Origin: CALOCN01 sp942491735
Lineage (GTDB): Bacteria; Eisenbacteria; RBG-16-71-46; JABDJR01
Assembly: GCA_942491735.1 (NCBI GenBank)
Contig: CALOCN010000014.1
Location: 3,100,001-3,164,000 of the forward strand
DNA: 64,000 bases
Direction of reading: 5' to 3'
The translations under genes and the position numbers were made by a program. The notes below the pieces were generated by a model. That model did no database searches. It saw only the letters and a program-made list of their open reading frames with translations, and was not told where the DNA came from. Below are positions 18,127 through 26,068 of this stretch, one piece after another; position 1 is the stretch's first letter, and each line of letters starts with the position of its first letter.

Positions 18127-19500
18127 CTAGGAAATGAATCCGATGACGTCGAAGGGGGTCAGGATGCCGACGGCGGTGTCCCCTTCGTAGACCAGCACCC
18201 CCCGCGTCTTCTTGGAAAAGATGCGGATGGCGTTCTCCACCGAGTCCCCGGGCCCCAGACGCGGCAGCGGTTGCTCCATCTCGCTCTCGGTGCTCTGGTC
18301 GAGGGCCGCGGGATCCTCGAACACCCGGCGCAGGACCGCGTTCTCGGACAGGGTCCCCACAACGCGGCCGTCCTTGAGGACCGGGATGACCGAGATGTCG
18401 TGTTCCCGCACCAGCCGAACCGCCTCGGCCAGGGTGGCGCCGGCGTCCACGGTGATGAGGGCCCGCAGGTCCTTGGAGGCGAGGACGTCTCCCACCGAGG
18501 TGGTGTGCGGCTCGAAGTAGCCGTTGTCCCGCATCCAGGCATCGTTGTAGACCTTGGACAGGTACCGCTCCCCGGTATCGGGAAGGATGACCACGGCGAT
18601 GTCGTCCTTCGTGCTCTTCTCCAGCGCCTTGAGCGCGCCGATCATGGCCGCCCCGCAGGAACCTCCGGCGAGAATGCCCTCCTCGCGGGCGATTCGCCTT
18701 GCGGTGAGAAAGCTCTCCCGGTCGTTTACCCGCACCACCTCGTCCACGAACTCGAAGTGGGTGGCGCTGGGAATGATGTCCTCGCCGATGCCCTCCACCT
18801 TGTAGGGACGTGCTTCCCCCATGGTGCCGGAATCGAAGTACTGCTTGAGGATGGAGCCCTCGGGATCCACCCCGATCACCTTGACCTTGGGGTTCTTTTC
18901 CTTGAGGTACTTGCCCACGCCGCTGATCGTCCCCCCGGTACCGAGGGTGGCGATGAAGTGGGTGATGCGACCTCCGGTCTGGCGCCAGATCTCGGGGCCG
19001 GTGGTCGCGTAGTGCGCGGCCGGGTTGGCCTGGTTGTGGTACTGGTTGGTGTGGAAGGCTCCCGGGGTCTCCTGGACATAGCGTGCGGCCACGCTGTAGT
19101 AGGACTCCGGCGAGTCCGCCTCGACCGCGGTGGGGCAGACGAAAACCTCCGCCCCCATGGCCTTGAGCAGGTTGATCTTCTCCAGGCTCATCTTGTCCGG
19201 CATGGTGAAGACGGCGCGATAGCCCAACACCGCCGCGGCGATGGCCAGACCCATCCCGGTATTGCCCGAGGTGCACTCGACAATCGTTCCCCCCGGCTTG
19301 AGATCCCCGGCGGCCTCGGCGGCCCGGATCATCGAGATCCCGATGCGGTCCTTCACGCTGCCGCCGGGATTCATGTACTCGACCTTGGCCAGCAGGTCCG
19401 CGTCCACGTCCCGTCCCAGCTTGCGCATACGCACCAGCGGGGTATTCCCGAGCGCTTCGAGGATGTTGTCCAGCACTTCCATGGGGGCTGCGTCATTCAT
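18127..19500 (-). CDS. cystathionine beta-synthase with C-terminal CBS pair
   Basis: A 457-residue fold-type II PLP enzyme. The PLP lysine lies in NPGGSVKDR (Lys50), the substrate loop is TSGNTGMGLA, and the phosphate loop GTGGTISG follows. The last ~125 residues are two CBS domains (DLRALITVDAGATLAEAVRLV; GVLVYEGDTAVGILTPFDV), as in eukaryotic-type CBS where they bind AdoMet. It condenses serine and homocysteine to cystathionine. It is the first gene of the operon, behind a good promoter with a palindrome over the predicted transcription start. Confidence 0.9.
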   Translation of the reverse strand: MNDAAPMEVLDNILEALGNTPLVRMRKLGRDVDADLLAKVEYMNPGGSVKDRIGISMIRAAEAAGDLKPGGTIVECTSGNTGMGLAIAAAVLGYRAVFTMPDKMSLEKINLLKAMGAEVFVCPTAVEADSPESYYSVAARYVQETPGAFHTNQYHNQANPAAHYATTGPEIWRQTGGRITHFIATLGTGGTISGVGKYLKEKNPKVKVIGVDPEGSILKQYFDSGTMGEARPYKVEGIGEDIIPSATHFEFVDEVVRVNDRESFLTARRIAREEGILAGGSCGAAMIGALKALEKSTKDDIAVVILPDTGERYLSKVYNDAWMRDNGYFEPHTTSVGDVLASKDLRALITVDAGATLAEAVRLVREHDISVIPVLKDGRVVGTLSENAVLRRVFEDPAALDQSTESEMEQPLPRLGPGDSVENAIRIFSKKTRGVLVYEGDTAVGILTPFDVIGFIS

Positions 19501-19515
19501 GGCGGGGTCCTTTTC

Positions 19516-19528
19516 TTATCGTCGATAA
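19516..19528. promoter_or_regulatory. perfect palindrome in the cbs leader (operator candidate)
   Basis: TTATCGTCGATAA is a perfect 6-bp inverted repeat around one central base. It lies just downstream of the predicted -10, about +5 to +17, and 15 nt before the cbs ATG, an ideal place for repressor binding. Confidence 0.5.
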
Positions 19529-19539
19529 CCAAGCGGACA

Positions 19540-19568
19540 ACGGTACTCGGCGCGGTTCGGGCGGTCAA
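19540..19568 (-). promoter_or_regulatory. predicted promoter of the cbs operon
   Basis: Minus strand TTGACC (19568-19563), 17-nt spacer, TACCGT (19545-19540). The start would be near 19533, giving a short leader of about 33 nt to the cbs ATG. Confidence 0.45.
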
Positions 19569-19574
19569 GACGAC

Positions 19575-19599
19575 GCCCCCCCGGCGGCACCGGAGGGGC
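19575..19599 (-). terminator. GC-rich hairpin between the tetrahaem gene and cbs
   Basis: A 10-bp stem (one G-U pair) with a 5-nt loop lies 44 nt after the stop of the upstream gene and just before the cbs promoter. There is no clear U-tract, so intrinsic termination is possible but not certain. Confidence 0.35.
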
Positions 19600-19642
19600 G
19601 AATTCGTGGTCGAAGGCGTGCGCAGCCTCCAGGGTCCGCGGG

Positions 19643-21040
19643 CTAGTGGTGGATTCCGTCGGCCAGGGCCTGTTCGTAGTCCAGCGGCTTGGCCACGCTG
19701 GGATCGTGACAACCCATGCACGAGTCCACGGTGGGGCGCGTATTCATCGCCGAGGTCCCGTGGTACGTCCCCATCCCATGACAGCTTTCGCACTGGACGC
19801 CGCGCAGGTGTACCGTATCCTCCAGCTTGCTCGGCATGCCGTCGTCGTTGAACTCGGCCGAGAAACTGTACCCGGAGGGCTCCCCGAAGCCGACCACGTG
19901 GCAAGCCACGCACTCCTCCACGTGGGTCTTCTCATCGGTGACCAGGCTCTCGTAGGCCTTGGCATGCGGCGTCGCCGCCCAGGAGGTGTACTCCTCCATG
20001 TGGCATCGGGAGCAGACCTCGGCGCCAAGGAACTTCTCGGTCCCCTGCATGACGGCCGCCTTGGCCGCTTCCTCGCGCTGCCGGTCCCGCTTCGCCTTCT
20101 GGAACTCGTCCTCGAATGCGTTCTGCGGCCCCTCGAACTCCGGATCGATGGCCACATCCTTGCCCAACGGCTTGCCTTCACCGCTGTAGTCCATGATGTT
20201 GCCCTTGTCGTCGAGGGTGAGTTCCAGCACCGAGAGATACATCCCCCGGTTTCCACCCCGAACCATGAGGGTTTCCCCCACCCGGTCCGGGTTGAACATG
20301 TACCCGGGGTTGTGCCCCACCACGACGACATCCATTCCCGGAATCTCGTCCACATAGCGCCGGGCATCCCCGGGGCTGGTGTGCATGAGCACCACGATCA
20401 CGTCGACGTCCTTGAGGGTGGGCAGCACCCGTTCCAGGCTGGCCTTGGGGTCCTGGAAGGCGAAGTCGTCCTGCTTCTGGATCCCCTTGGTCAGGTTGAA
20501 CTCGTAGAACGAGGCGGTGGTCACGCCGGTAATCCCGTAGGTGACCCCTCCCTTGGTGATCCTGACCGACTCGGGGAAGAGGAGGTCACCCGCCTTGTCG
20601 GTGACGTTGGCCGACACCACCTGGATCGACGGCCGGGAACCCAGGAGTTCCCGCAGCGCATCGAGTCCCTCGAGCATCTCGTTGGGCCCGATGGTGACCG
20701 CGTCGTACCCCAACTGGGCCATCATGCGCCAGAGGAAGTCCGTCTGTTTCCAGGGCATCTCTTCCTGCTTGTAGCCACCGAAGTCACCGGCATCCACCAG
20801 CAGGATTTCCCCCTGCTCACGTGCTTTCTTGATGAGGGTCGCCCTCCGGGCAACCCCGCCTAACGGCTTCTTCGATCACCCACACGGGGCGACTTCGCCC
20901 CTCACCGCGGCGGTGCAGACCAACGTGGCCTTCCGCCCCCCATCCTGGGTCTCGCCGCTTGACGACGAGAACATGACGAACAAGCCCGCTGCCGCGCCTG
21001 CGGCGACGCTCAGCCAGGCTGTTTGTTTGAACCAGCGCAT
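19643..21040 (-). CDS. putative selenoprotein: metallophosphoesterase-like domain with CxU motif fused to c554-like tetrahaem cytochrome
   Basis: A 465-residue protein if the in-frame TGA at 20878-20876 is read as selenocysteine (Sec55, motif PC-G-U). The start at 21040 has GAGGG 7 nt upstream and encodes a membrane/export signal (MRWFKQTAWLSVAAG...). Residues 40-320 resemble the UshA/5'-nucleotidase metallophosphoesterase fold (PLGGVARRATLI, VDAGDF, GPNEML, VVVGHNPGY), with motif I replaced by the CGU segment and degenerate metal ligands. Four haem sites follow: CSRCH 343, CVACH 377, CESCH 417, CMGCH 441, in a cytochrome-c554-like layout. The adjacent paralogue has Cys at the TGA position. 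A SECIS-like hairpin follows the TGA. Haems require export, and the only signal lies before the TGA, which argues against a pseudogene. A TGC-to-TGA mutation or sequencing error is the alternative. Confidence 0.75.
20836..20856 (-). promoter_or_regulatory. candidate bacterial SECIS element
   Basis: On the coding (minus) strand GGGTTGCCC (20856-20848), loop GGA (20847-20845) and GGGCGACCC (20844-20836) form a 9-bp stem with one G-U pair, extendable by another G-U. The loop begins 28 nt after the TGA and opens with GG. Known bacterial SECIS elements have the loop roughly 16-37 nt after UGA with a G in its first two bases. The homologous segment of the Cys paralogue does not form this stem. Confidence 0.65.
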
Positions 21041-21069
21041 TCGCTTTCCCTCACAAAAGTGGTCTTTCG

Positions 21070-21105
21070 TTCCGCCCTCGTTGCCCAAGGGCACGAAGGG
21101 CGGAA
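21070..21105. other. long intergenic hairpin between the two metallophosphoesterase-like genes
   Basis: TTCCGCCCT and AGGGCGGAA (9 bp, perfect) enclose a second stem of about seven or eight pairs with one bulge, giving nearly 17 bp in 36 nt. It fills most of the 84-nt gap between the Cys paralogue and the putative selenoprotein gene, about 30 nt before the latter's start. No U-tract follows directly. It could be a partial terminator, a processing site or a stability element. Confidence 0.5.
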
Positions 21106-21124
21106 GTATAGCATGGGAATCGGG

Positions 21125-22093
21125 TTACCGCGTTCCCTCGTCGTCTTCCTCGGTGGCTTCGCTGGGTCCGTACTCCGCCTCGAACGCCTCCACCAGGGCC
21201 AGGACTTCCTCGTCGACCGAGATCGACTTCCCGATGGGACGGGACTGGCCGTCGTAGTCGAGGATCCCCCCGTCATCGTCCAGGGTCAGGGTGAGGACCG
21301 CGGTGTACTGCCCACGCGCCCCCGGCCGGACCATCAGGGTCTGACCGATCCGCTCCGGGGCAAAGGTGTAGCCCGGGTTGTGACCCACGATCACCACGTC
21401 CATACCGGGCATCTCGGTCAGGAGACGCTTGGCGTCCGCGGGGCTGGTGTGCAGGAGCACCACCGTGACCTCGGCCTGGGTCTTCATGAGCGGCAGGACC
21501 CGCCCCAGGGCATCCTTGACGTCCTGGAAGGCGAAGTCATCCGCTTCCTGGAGCCCGCGGGACTTGTTGAAATCGTAGAGGGACGGGCTCATGACCCCGG
21601 TCACCGCGTAGGTCACGCCCGCCTTCTCGACCACGGAGAACTCGTCGAAGAGGAGGTTTCCGCTCTTGTCGGTGAGGTTGGCCGAGACCACCTGGATCTC
21701 CGGATGGGTGCCCAGCAGACCCGTCAGCTGCTGGTGACCGTAGAGGAGTTCATTGGGACCGACCGTGACCACGTCGTACTGGAGCCGGTCCATCATGTCC
21801 CACTGGAAGGTGGTGCGGGCCCAGGGATTCTCGTTCTGGTGGGCGCCGAAGTCGCCGGCGTCGACGAGCAGGATCTCCCCGTTGGCCCGCTCCTCGTTGA
21901 TGAGGGTCGCGCGCCGATCCAGCCCACCAAGGTCCTTCTTCTTGCACCCGCAGGATTTGGTTTCCCCGCGGATCGAGGCGGTGGAAACGATGGTCCCCCG
22001 CTTCTCCGCGGAGGCACTGGCGGCCATCCCGGTCCCGGCCCCCACGATGGCGACAGCCAGGATCAGGATGGAAAGACGGGTCCGGACGTTCAT
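21125..22093 (-). CDS. metallophosphoesterase-like (UshA-type) exported protein, Cys paralogue
   Basis: A 322-residue exported protein with signal peptide (NVRTRLSILILAVAIVGAGTGMAASASA). It is clearly homologous to the N-terminal domain of the downstream gene: RGETKSCGCKKKDLGGLDRRATLI, LLVDAGDFGAHQ, VGPNELLYG, LLHTSPADAKRLL and VVIVGHNPGY. The CGC motif corresponds to the CG-TGA of the neighbour. It lacks the haem domain and ends in an acidic tail. Metal ligands of true 5'-nucleotidases are partly replaced, so phosphatase activity is doubtful; a periplasmic redox or metal role is an inference. ATG 22093 was chosen over a TTG at 22111. It lies in tandem with the putative selenoprotein, 84 nt apart. 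Confidence 0.85.
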   Translation of the reverse strand: MNVRTRLSILILAVAIVGAGTGMAASASAEKRGTIVSTASIRGETKSCGCKKKDLGGLDRRATLINEERANGEILLVDAGDFGAHQNENPWARTTFQWDMMDRLQYDVVTVGPNELLYGHQQLTGLLGTHPEIQVVSANLTDKSGNLLFDEFSVVEKAGVTYAVTGVMSPSLYDFNKSRGLQEADDFAFQDVKDALGRVLPLMKTQAEVTVVLLHTSPADAKRLLTEMPGMDVVIVGHNPGYTFAPERIGQTLMVRPGARGQYTAVLTLTLDDDGGILDYDGQSRPIGKSISVDEEVLALVEAFEAEYGPSEATEEDDEGTR

Positions 22094-22174
22094 GGTGTCA
22101 AATCTCCCCAACCTGTTGAATCCATTGACGTTAAAACGGTTGCCGAGGCGGCGATGCCGGCTCCCTGGATGTTA

Positions 22175-22202
22175 CCGGGAAAACCCCGTTCCGATTCCCC
22201 GG
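22175..22202 (-). terminator. possible terminator after lptD
   Basis: An 8-bp stem (CCGGGGAA/TTTTCCCGG type pairing with one G-U) with a 12-nt loop lies 44 nt after the lptD stop. The remaining 22094-22174 gap holds no gene, and I see no clear promoter in it. Confidence 0.3.
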
Positions 22203-22245
22203 CAAATGGTTGCGGCGCAATCGGGGGAAAGTCTAGCAAGGGTGC

Positions 22246-25200
22246 CTAGGGCAATACATCGGAAACCCCGGTCAGGCTATTGATCGGAGACTCACCCTGG
22301 GTGTACTTCACCGCCGGAATGTCCTTGATGCTGATGCTGAACCAGAACGAGGTGGTATCCCCCAGGCGGTTGCGTCGGAACTCCGCCTGCCAGCAGTGCA
22401 AGTCCCGGCGCAAGGCCACGGATTCGCTGCGGATGTCCCCCTCGGTCAGGTTCCACTGGTTGTCGTAGGTCAACGACCAGTTCCGGCTGAGCTGGAGCTG
22501 GAAGGCGGAGTTCAGCGAGGCGTTGGGATCCAGTTCCTCGGTCAGCTCGTCCCGGGAGGCATTGACGAAGAATCCGAACCGTGCGCTCCAGCCGAGTCCT
22601 TCGGGGTCCACGGGCCCCGAGACTCCCTGGCGGTCCCGGCCATAGTTGATATCGGCCCCGGCCGCGCGCCAGCGTTGGGTTTCGCTGGGAGCGGTCCGGC
22701 TGGGAGCGGGAATACCCCCTCCGCCGCGGGAACCGGGCAGGGTCCCTCCGAAACCGAAGGTGGCGTCCGCGTTGTAGCTGCGGAAGCGGAACTGACGATA
22801 GGTGTCGTGCACGGAGTTGAAGTTGAGCTTCACCCCCAGGATCTGGGCGATGTCGAAGGCGGACCGCACATCGGACCAGGGCTGCGAACCGGGGGTCTCG
22901 GCCACGACGAAGTCGTAGTTCGCGGCCAGGCTCCAGTTGAGCACGTTGATGCGACGGTTGTTGACCTTGGCCTGGAACGAATTGGCCAGACCCAGGGCGA
23001 GGTCGCGACGCTTGGACGCGTTCACCCCCGGAAAGCGGTTGCGTCGCACCCCGGTTGTGTCCACATAGGAGAGCCGGTCGAAGTCCGGGGAAAACCCGAA
23101 GGTGGCGGTCGGACGCAGGGTGTGTCGGATCCCCTGCACCGCCCCGAACCCGGGGAAGGTGCCGTAGAGCTGGGTCCCCGCGGTAAGACCACCGCTCCAC
23201 ACCGCGGCCCGGTGGAATCCCTTCTCCTCCCCCTCCGCCGTGAACTCGCGGTCCACCCAGTGTTCACTCAGGCTGAACGAGGGGGTCACGTTGAGGTAAC
23301 CCACCGAGCGCGTGTCGTTGAGTCCCACGCGGTGTATCGCGCCGGTGTTCCGCTCGGTCACGTCCCCGAAGGTGGTGTCGAACTCCGCGGCAACCGGCAC
23401 GAAGGCCAGGGTGCTGTCGATCTCCGTGATGTCGGTCGTCTCGGTGACGGTACGGGTGGCGGACCCGCTGCTGTTGAAGGACCATCGCAGGTTTGAAAGG
23501 AAGGGAAGGAACGCCCCATTGCCGTCCGCGTCCCCCTTGCGCCCCACGAACCGGGGGGAGAGCGAGAACCGGTAGTTGGGCAGGGTCTCCAGCACCTTCA
23601 CTTCGTCCACCCCGTCGGTAGGATCGGCGGCGAGGTCCTCCCGTCGGCGGAAGCTGAGGGACAGCGAAGCCCCGGTGAAATTCCGGGAAAGGGTGAGCTG
23701 CGAGTCGAGCAGCCGGTCCACCCGGTTCCCGATGTCGTCGCCGAGGGGAAGCTGGGATCGGAAATCGCGGTCCCGGAACTCCGCCTCGGCGGTCAACCGC
23801 CAGTCCCCCAGGGTCATATTGTGGATCCCGTTGATATCCCACCGCGCGGAGGTGTTCTGACCAAAGGCCCGCCCCACCTGGAGCCGTCCGTCCATGAGGT
23901 ACCGCTTCCCGTAGTTTCCGGTCAGGTATCCGGCAAAGACGTCGCTCTCGCTCGAATAGTCCACCCATCCGGTGAGATCCCAGTACTCGCTGGCCGCCCA
24001 GTAGTAGCCCAGGTTGCGGAAGGCCGGCCCGGTGGCCCCGAACCCGAAGTCGAAATCCGGGGTGAGGAACCCGGACTGGCGCCCCTTGGCGATGGAGAAG
24101 GAATAGAAGGGAATAATAAATACCGGAATATCCCGGATATACAGCGTAACCGGGCGGGTCACCACCTTGTCCTCGAGATAGACCCGCATCTGTTTGCTCT
24201 TGAAATGGAAGTGCGGTTGCTGTCCATCGGCGGCCAGGTCGCAGGTGGTGTAGGACCCGTCCCGGGCAATGAGCTGGTCGTCGCTGATCTTGCGCAGGCG
24301 ATCCGAGGAGATGAACCCCTGCTCGGCCTGGGTGAACCCCCCGTCGATGTTTCCTTCCTGGGCGTCGAGGTCGTAGTCCATGCGGGTTCCGGTCACGTTC
24401 TGCCCGCCGCTGTCCCGGAGCTTGGGTTCCCCGTTGGCCTCCATGTAGCGGCGCTCGGCGAAGAAGGTCACCTCCGCCGCGTCGAGCATGATGGTGCCGT
24501 ACTCCACGTGCGCATCCCCGCTCAGGTACACCACCCGGTCGGCGATGGTATAGGCCACCTCGCGGGCCCGGTAACCGACCGTCTCCTCCTGGACCGCCTG
24601 GGTGGAGTCGGCCACCGCGGCAAGCGAGGAATCGGCTGAAGCCTCCAGGGAGTCCGCCGAGGGGGCGTTGTCCCCGGTCACGAAGGTGTAGACCCCCTCC
24701 GCGTTCCCGTTGATCCGCACCCGGTCCACCCCCTCCTCGCCGAGGAAGATGGTGATGCTGTCCCCCCGGGCGGTGTTGGTTCCCGAGCCGCGGGAGAGGT
24801 CGCTGGTGGGAGGGCGGTAGGTGCTGCGCGCGTTCCCGAACACCACCACCCGGTCCGGGTCGCCGTCCTCGAAGAACATGGTGAGGGAATCCCCCTGGAC
24901 CGTACTCACCTCGCCGATCCGGGTCGTGTCCTGGGGGGCGTACCGAACCGAAGCCGTCCCATGCACCTCGAGACGGGTCAGCACCCGATCCGCGTCGAAG
25001 AACAGGGTCAGGGTGTCCCCCTCCAGGATGCCGTCCCGCTCTTCCACCCGCGGCGATCCCAGAAGACGCGCCAGCCCGCGATCCGAGAAGTAGTCCGCCG
25101 AATGCGCAAAGGCGGCCACCGGACCCCGCCGCACCTGGACCTCACCGAAAGCAAAGGCGTCCCCCCCCTCGGTGACGACCAGGGTGTCTCCCAGGATGCG

Positions 25201-26049
25201 GATCAGCCCATCCACCTCGGAGACCAGATCCAACTGGGGCCGCTCGGTGACCCGGGCCTGGTTGGTGCTGAGGTTGTAGAGCAGATCCTCCCCGGTGAGA
25301 GTCGACCCCTCGTCCGGGTCGGTGACCAGCACGTTGCCACGGAGCCGGATGTGGTTGAGATTCCGGTCCCATCGAGCGGTGTTGGACACCAGACGGCGTC
25401 GTCCCCGGAAGCCCTGCACCCCCCCGCTCAGATCGGCGAATCCGGCCTGCCGGTCATAGCGTGCTTCCTCGGCGGTGACCTGGAGCGAGTCCCCCTGACT
25501 GATCTCCACCCCGCCCCGCGCCACGAGAATCCCGGTGGTCCGGTAGTAGGTGGCGGTTTGGCTTGTCCCCCGCAACCCGTCTTCCAGGTAGGTCACCCCC
25601 CCGTCGAGTCGCGCCTCCCCCAGTTCCGTGTGGTAGGTGCCGTGGGGGGCGAACACGGTGAGGTCCTGGTGATAGATCCTCGGCTCCACCACGTCGATGA
25701 CCTGACCCCCCGGGCCGGTGGTCGCGGTGACCGCGCCACCCGGCACGAGTTCCCATTGGTCCGGCCCCGAGGCAACCTCGTCCGGGAGCGTGTCGAGATC
25801 CAGGGTGTCGACCGGGGCGCCGAGGGTGTCCGCGAAGGCCACCGTGTCCGCCGGCGTGGCAATCAGGGAATCAGCACCGGCTGGGCCATCCGCCGGTTGG
25901 GGGGTGGGACCCAGGGTGCCTGCGCGCGAGACCGGGCCCACCACCGGCGTTTGGAACCAGGCGCACCCGCCCACGAGGGTGGCCAGGATCAGGCTCACCC
26001 CGAGGTGGCGAAGATGTCGTGTGTGCCCCCGCACGATGAATTGCCGCAT
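22246..26049 (-). CDS. lptD: LptD-like LPS-assembly outer-membrane protein
   Basis: A 1267-residue protein. A lipoprotein-type signal (LATLVGGC, Cys29) is followed by an OstA/LptA-like beta-jellyroll region (about 130-620: GDSLQVTAEEARYDRQAGF, GNVLVTDPDEGSTLTGEDLLYNLSTNQARV, DAAEVTFFAERRYMEANGEPKLRD). The LptD core and beta-barrel follow (SYTTCDLAADGQQPHFHFKSK, IRDIPVFIIPFYSFSI, RQSGFLTPDFDFGFGATGPAFRNLGYYWA). It is longer than proteobacterial LptD (about 780 aa) because of the extended OstA part. ATG 26049 was chosen for the signal. It follows the ROK kinase gene by 20 nt. Confidence 0.88.
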   Translation of the reverse strand: MRQFIVRGHTRHLRHLGVSLILATLVGGCAWFQTPVVGPVSRAGTLGPTPQPADGPAGADSLIATPADTVAFADTLGAPVDTLDLDTLPDEVASGPDQWELVPGGAVTATTGPGGQVIDVVEPRIYHQDLTVFAPHGTYHTELGEARLDGGVTYLEDGLRGTSQTATYYRTTGILVARGGVEISQGDSLQVTAEEARYDRQAGFADLSGGVQGFRGRRRLVSNTARWDRNLNHIRLRGNVLVTDPDEGSTLTGEDLLYNLSTNQARVTERPQLDLVSEVDGLIRILGDTLVVTEGGDAFAFGEVQVRRGPVAAFAHSADYFSDRGLARLLGSPRVEERDGILEGDTLTLFFDADRVLTRLEVHGTASVRYAPQDTTRIGEVSTVQGDSLTMFFEDGDPDRVVVFGNARSTYRPPTSDLSRGSGTNTARGDSITIFLGEEGVDRVRINGNAEGVYTFVTGDNAPSADSLEASADSSLAAVADSTQAVQEETVGYRAREVAYTIADRVVYLSGDAHVEYGTIMLDAAEVTFFAERRYMEANGEPKLRDSGGQNVTGTRMDYDLDAQEGNIDGGFTQAEQGFISSDRLRKISDDQLIARDGSYTTCDLAADGQQPHFHFKSKQMRVYLEDKVVTRPVTLYIRDIPVFIIPFYSFSIAKGRQSGFLTPDFDFGFGATGPAFRNLGYYWAASEYWDLTGWVDYSSESDVFAGYLTGNYGKRYLMDGRLQVGRAFGQNTSARWDINGIHNMTLGDWRLTAEAEFRDRDFRSQLPLGDDIGNRVDRLLDSQLTLSRNFTGASLSLSFRRREDLAADPTDGVDEVKVLETLPNYRFSLSPRFVGRKGDADGNGAFLPFLSNLRWSFNSSGSATRTVTETTDITEIDSTLAFVPVAAEFDTTFGDVTERNTGAIHRVGLNDTRSVGYLNVTPSFSLSEHWVDREFTAEGEEKGFHRAAVWSGGLTAGTQLYGTFPGFGAVQGIRHTLRPTATFGFSPDFDRLSYVDTTGVRRNRFPGVNASKRRDLALGLANSFQAKVNNRRINVLNWSLAANYDFVVAETPGSQPWSDVRSAFDIAQILGVKLNFNSVHDTYRQFRFRSYNADATFGFGGTLPGSRGGGGIPAPSRTAPSETQRWRAAGADINYGRDRQGVSGPVDPEGLGWSARFGFFVNASRDELTEELDPNASLNSAFQLQLSRNWSLTYDNQWNLTEGDIRSESVALRRDLHCWQAEFRRNRLGDTTSFWFSISIKDIPAVKYTQGESPINSLTGVSDVLP

Positions 26050-26068
26050 TACACCCGTCGAGCCCGGC

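Noticed and set aside
17104..19851. 915-residue open frame on the plus strand
   Set aside because: Antisense to cbs and the gamma-synthase/lyase gene; composition and lack of motifs mark it as a shadow.
19643..21040. Alternative genetic code (TGA as sense codon)
   Set aside because: Many neighbouring genes (comM, tsaB, the regulator genes) end in TGA at family-typical lengths.
20876..21094. Separate short gene or pseudogene fragment ending at the TGA
   Set aside because: The frame after the TGA continues without any shift, aligns with the paralogue, and its haem domain needs the export signal found only in this fragment. Selenocysteine readthrough explains the data better.
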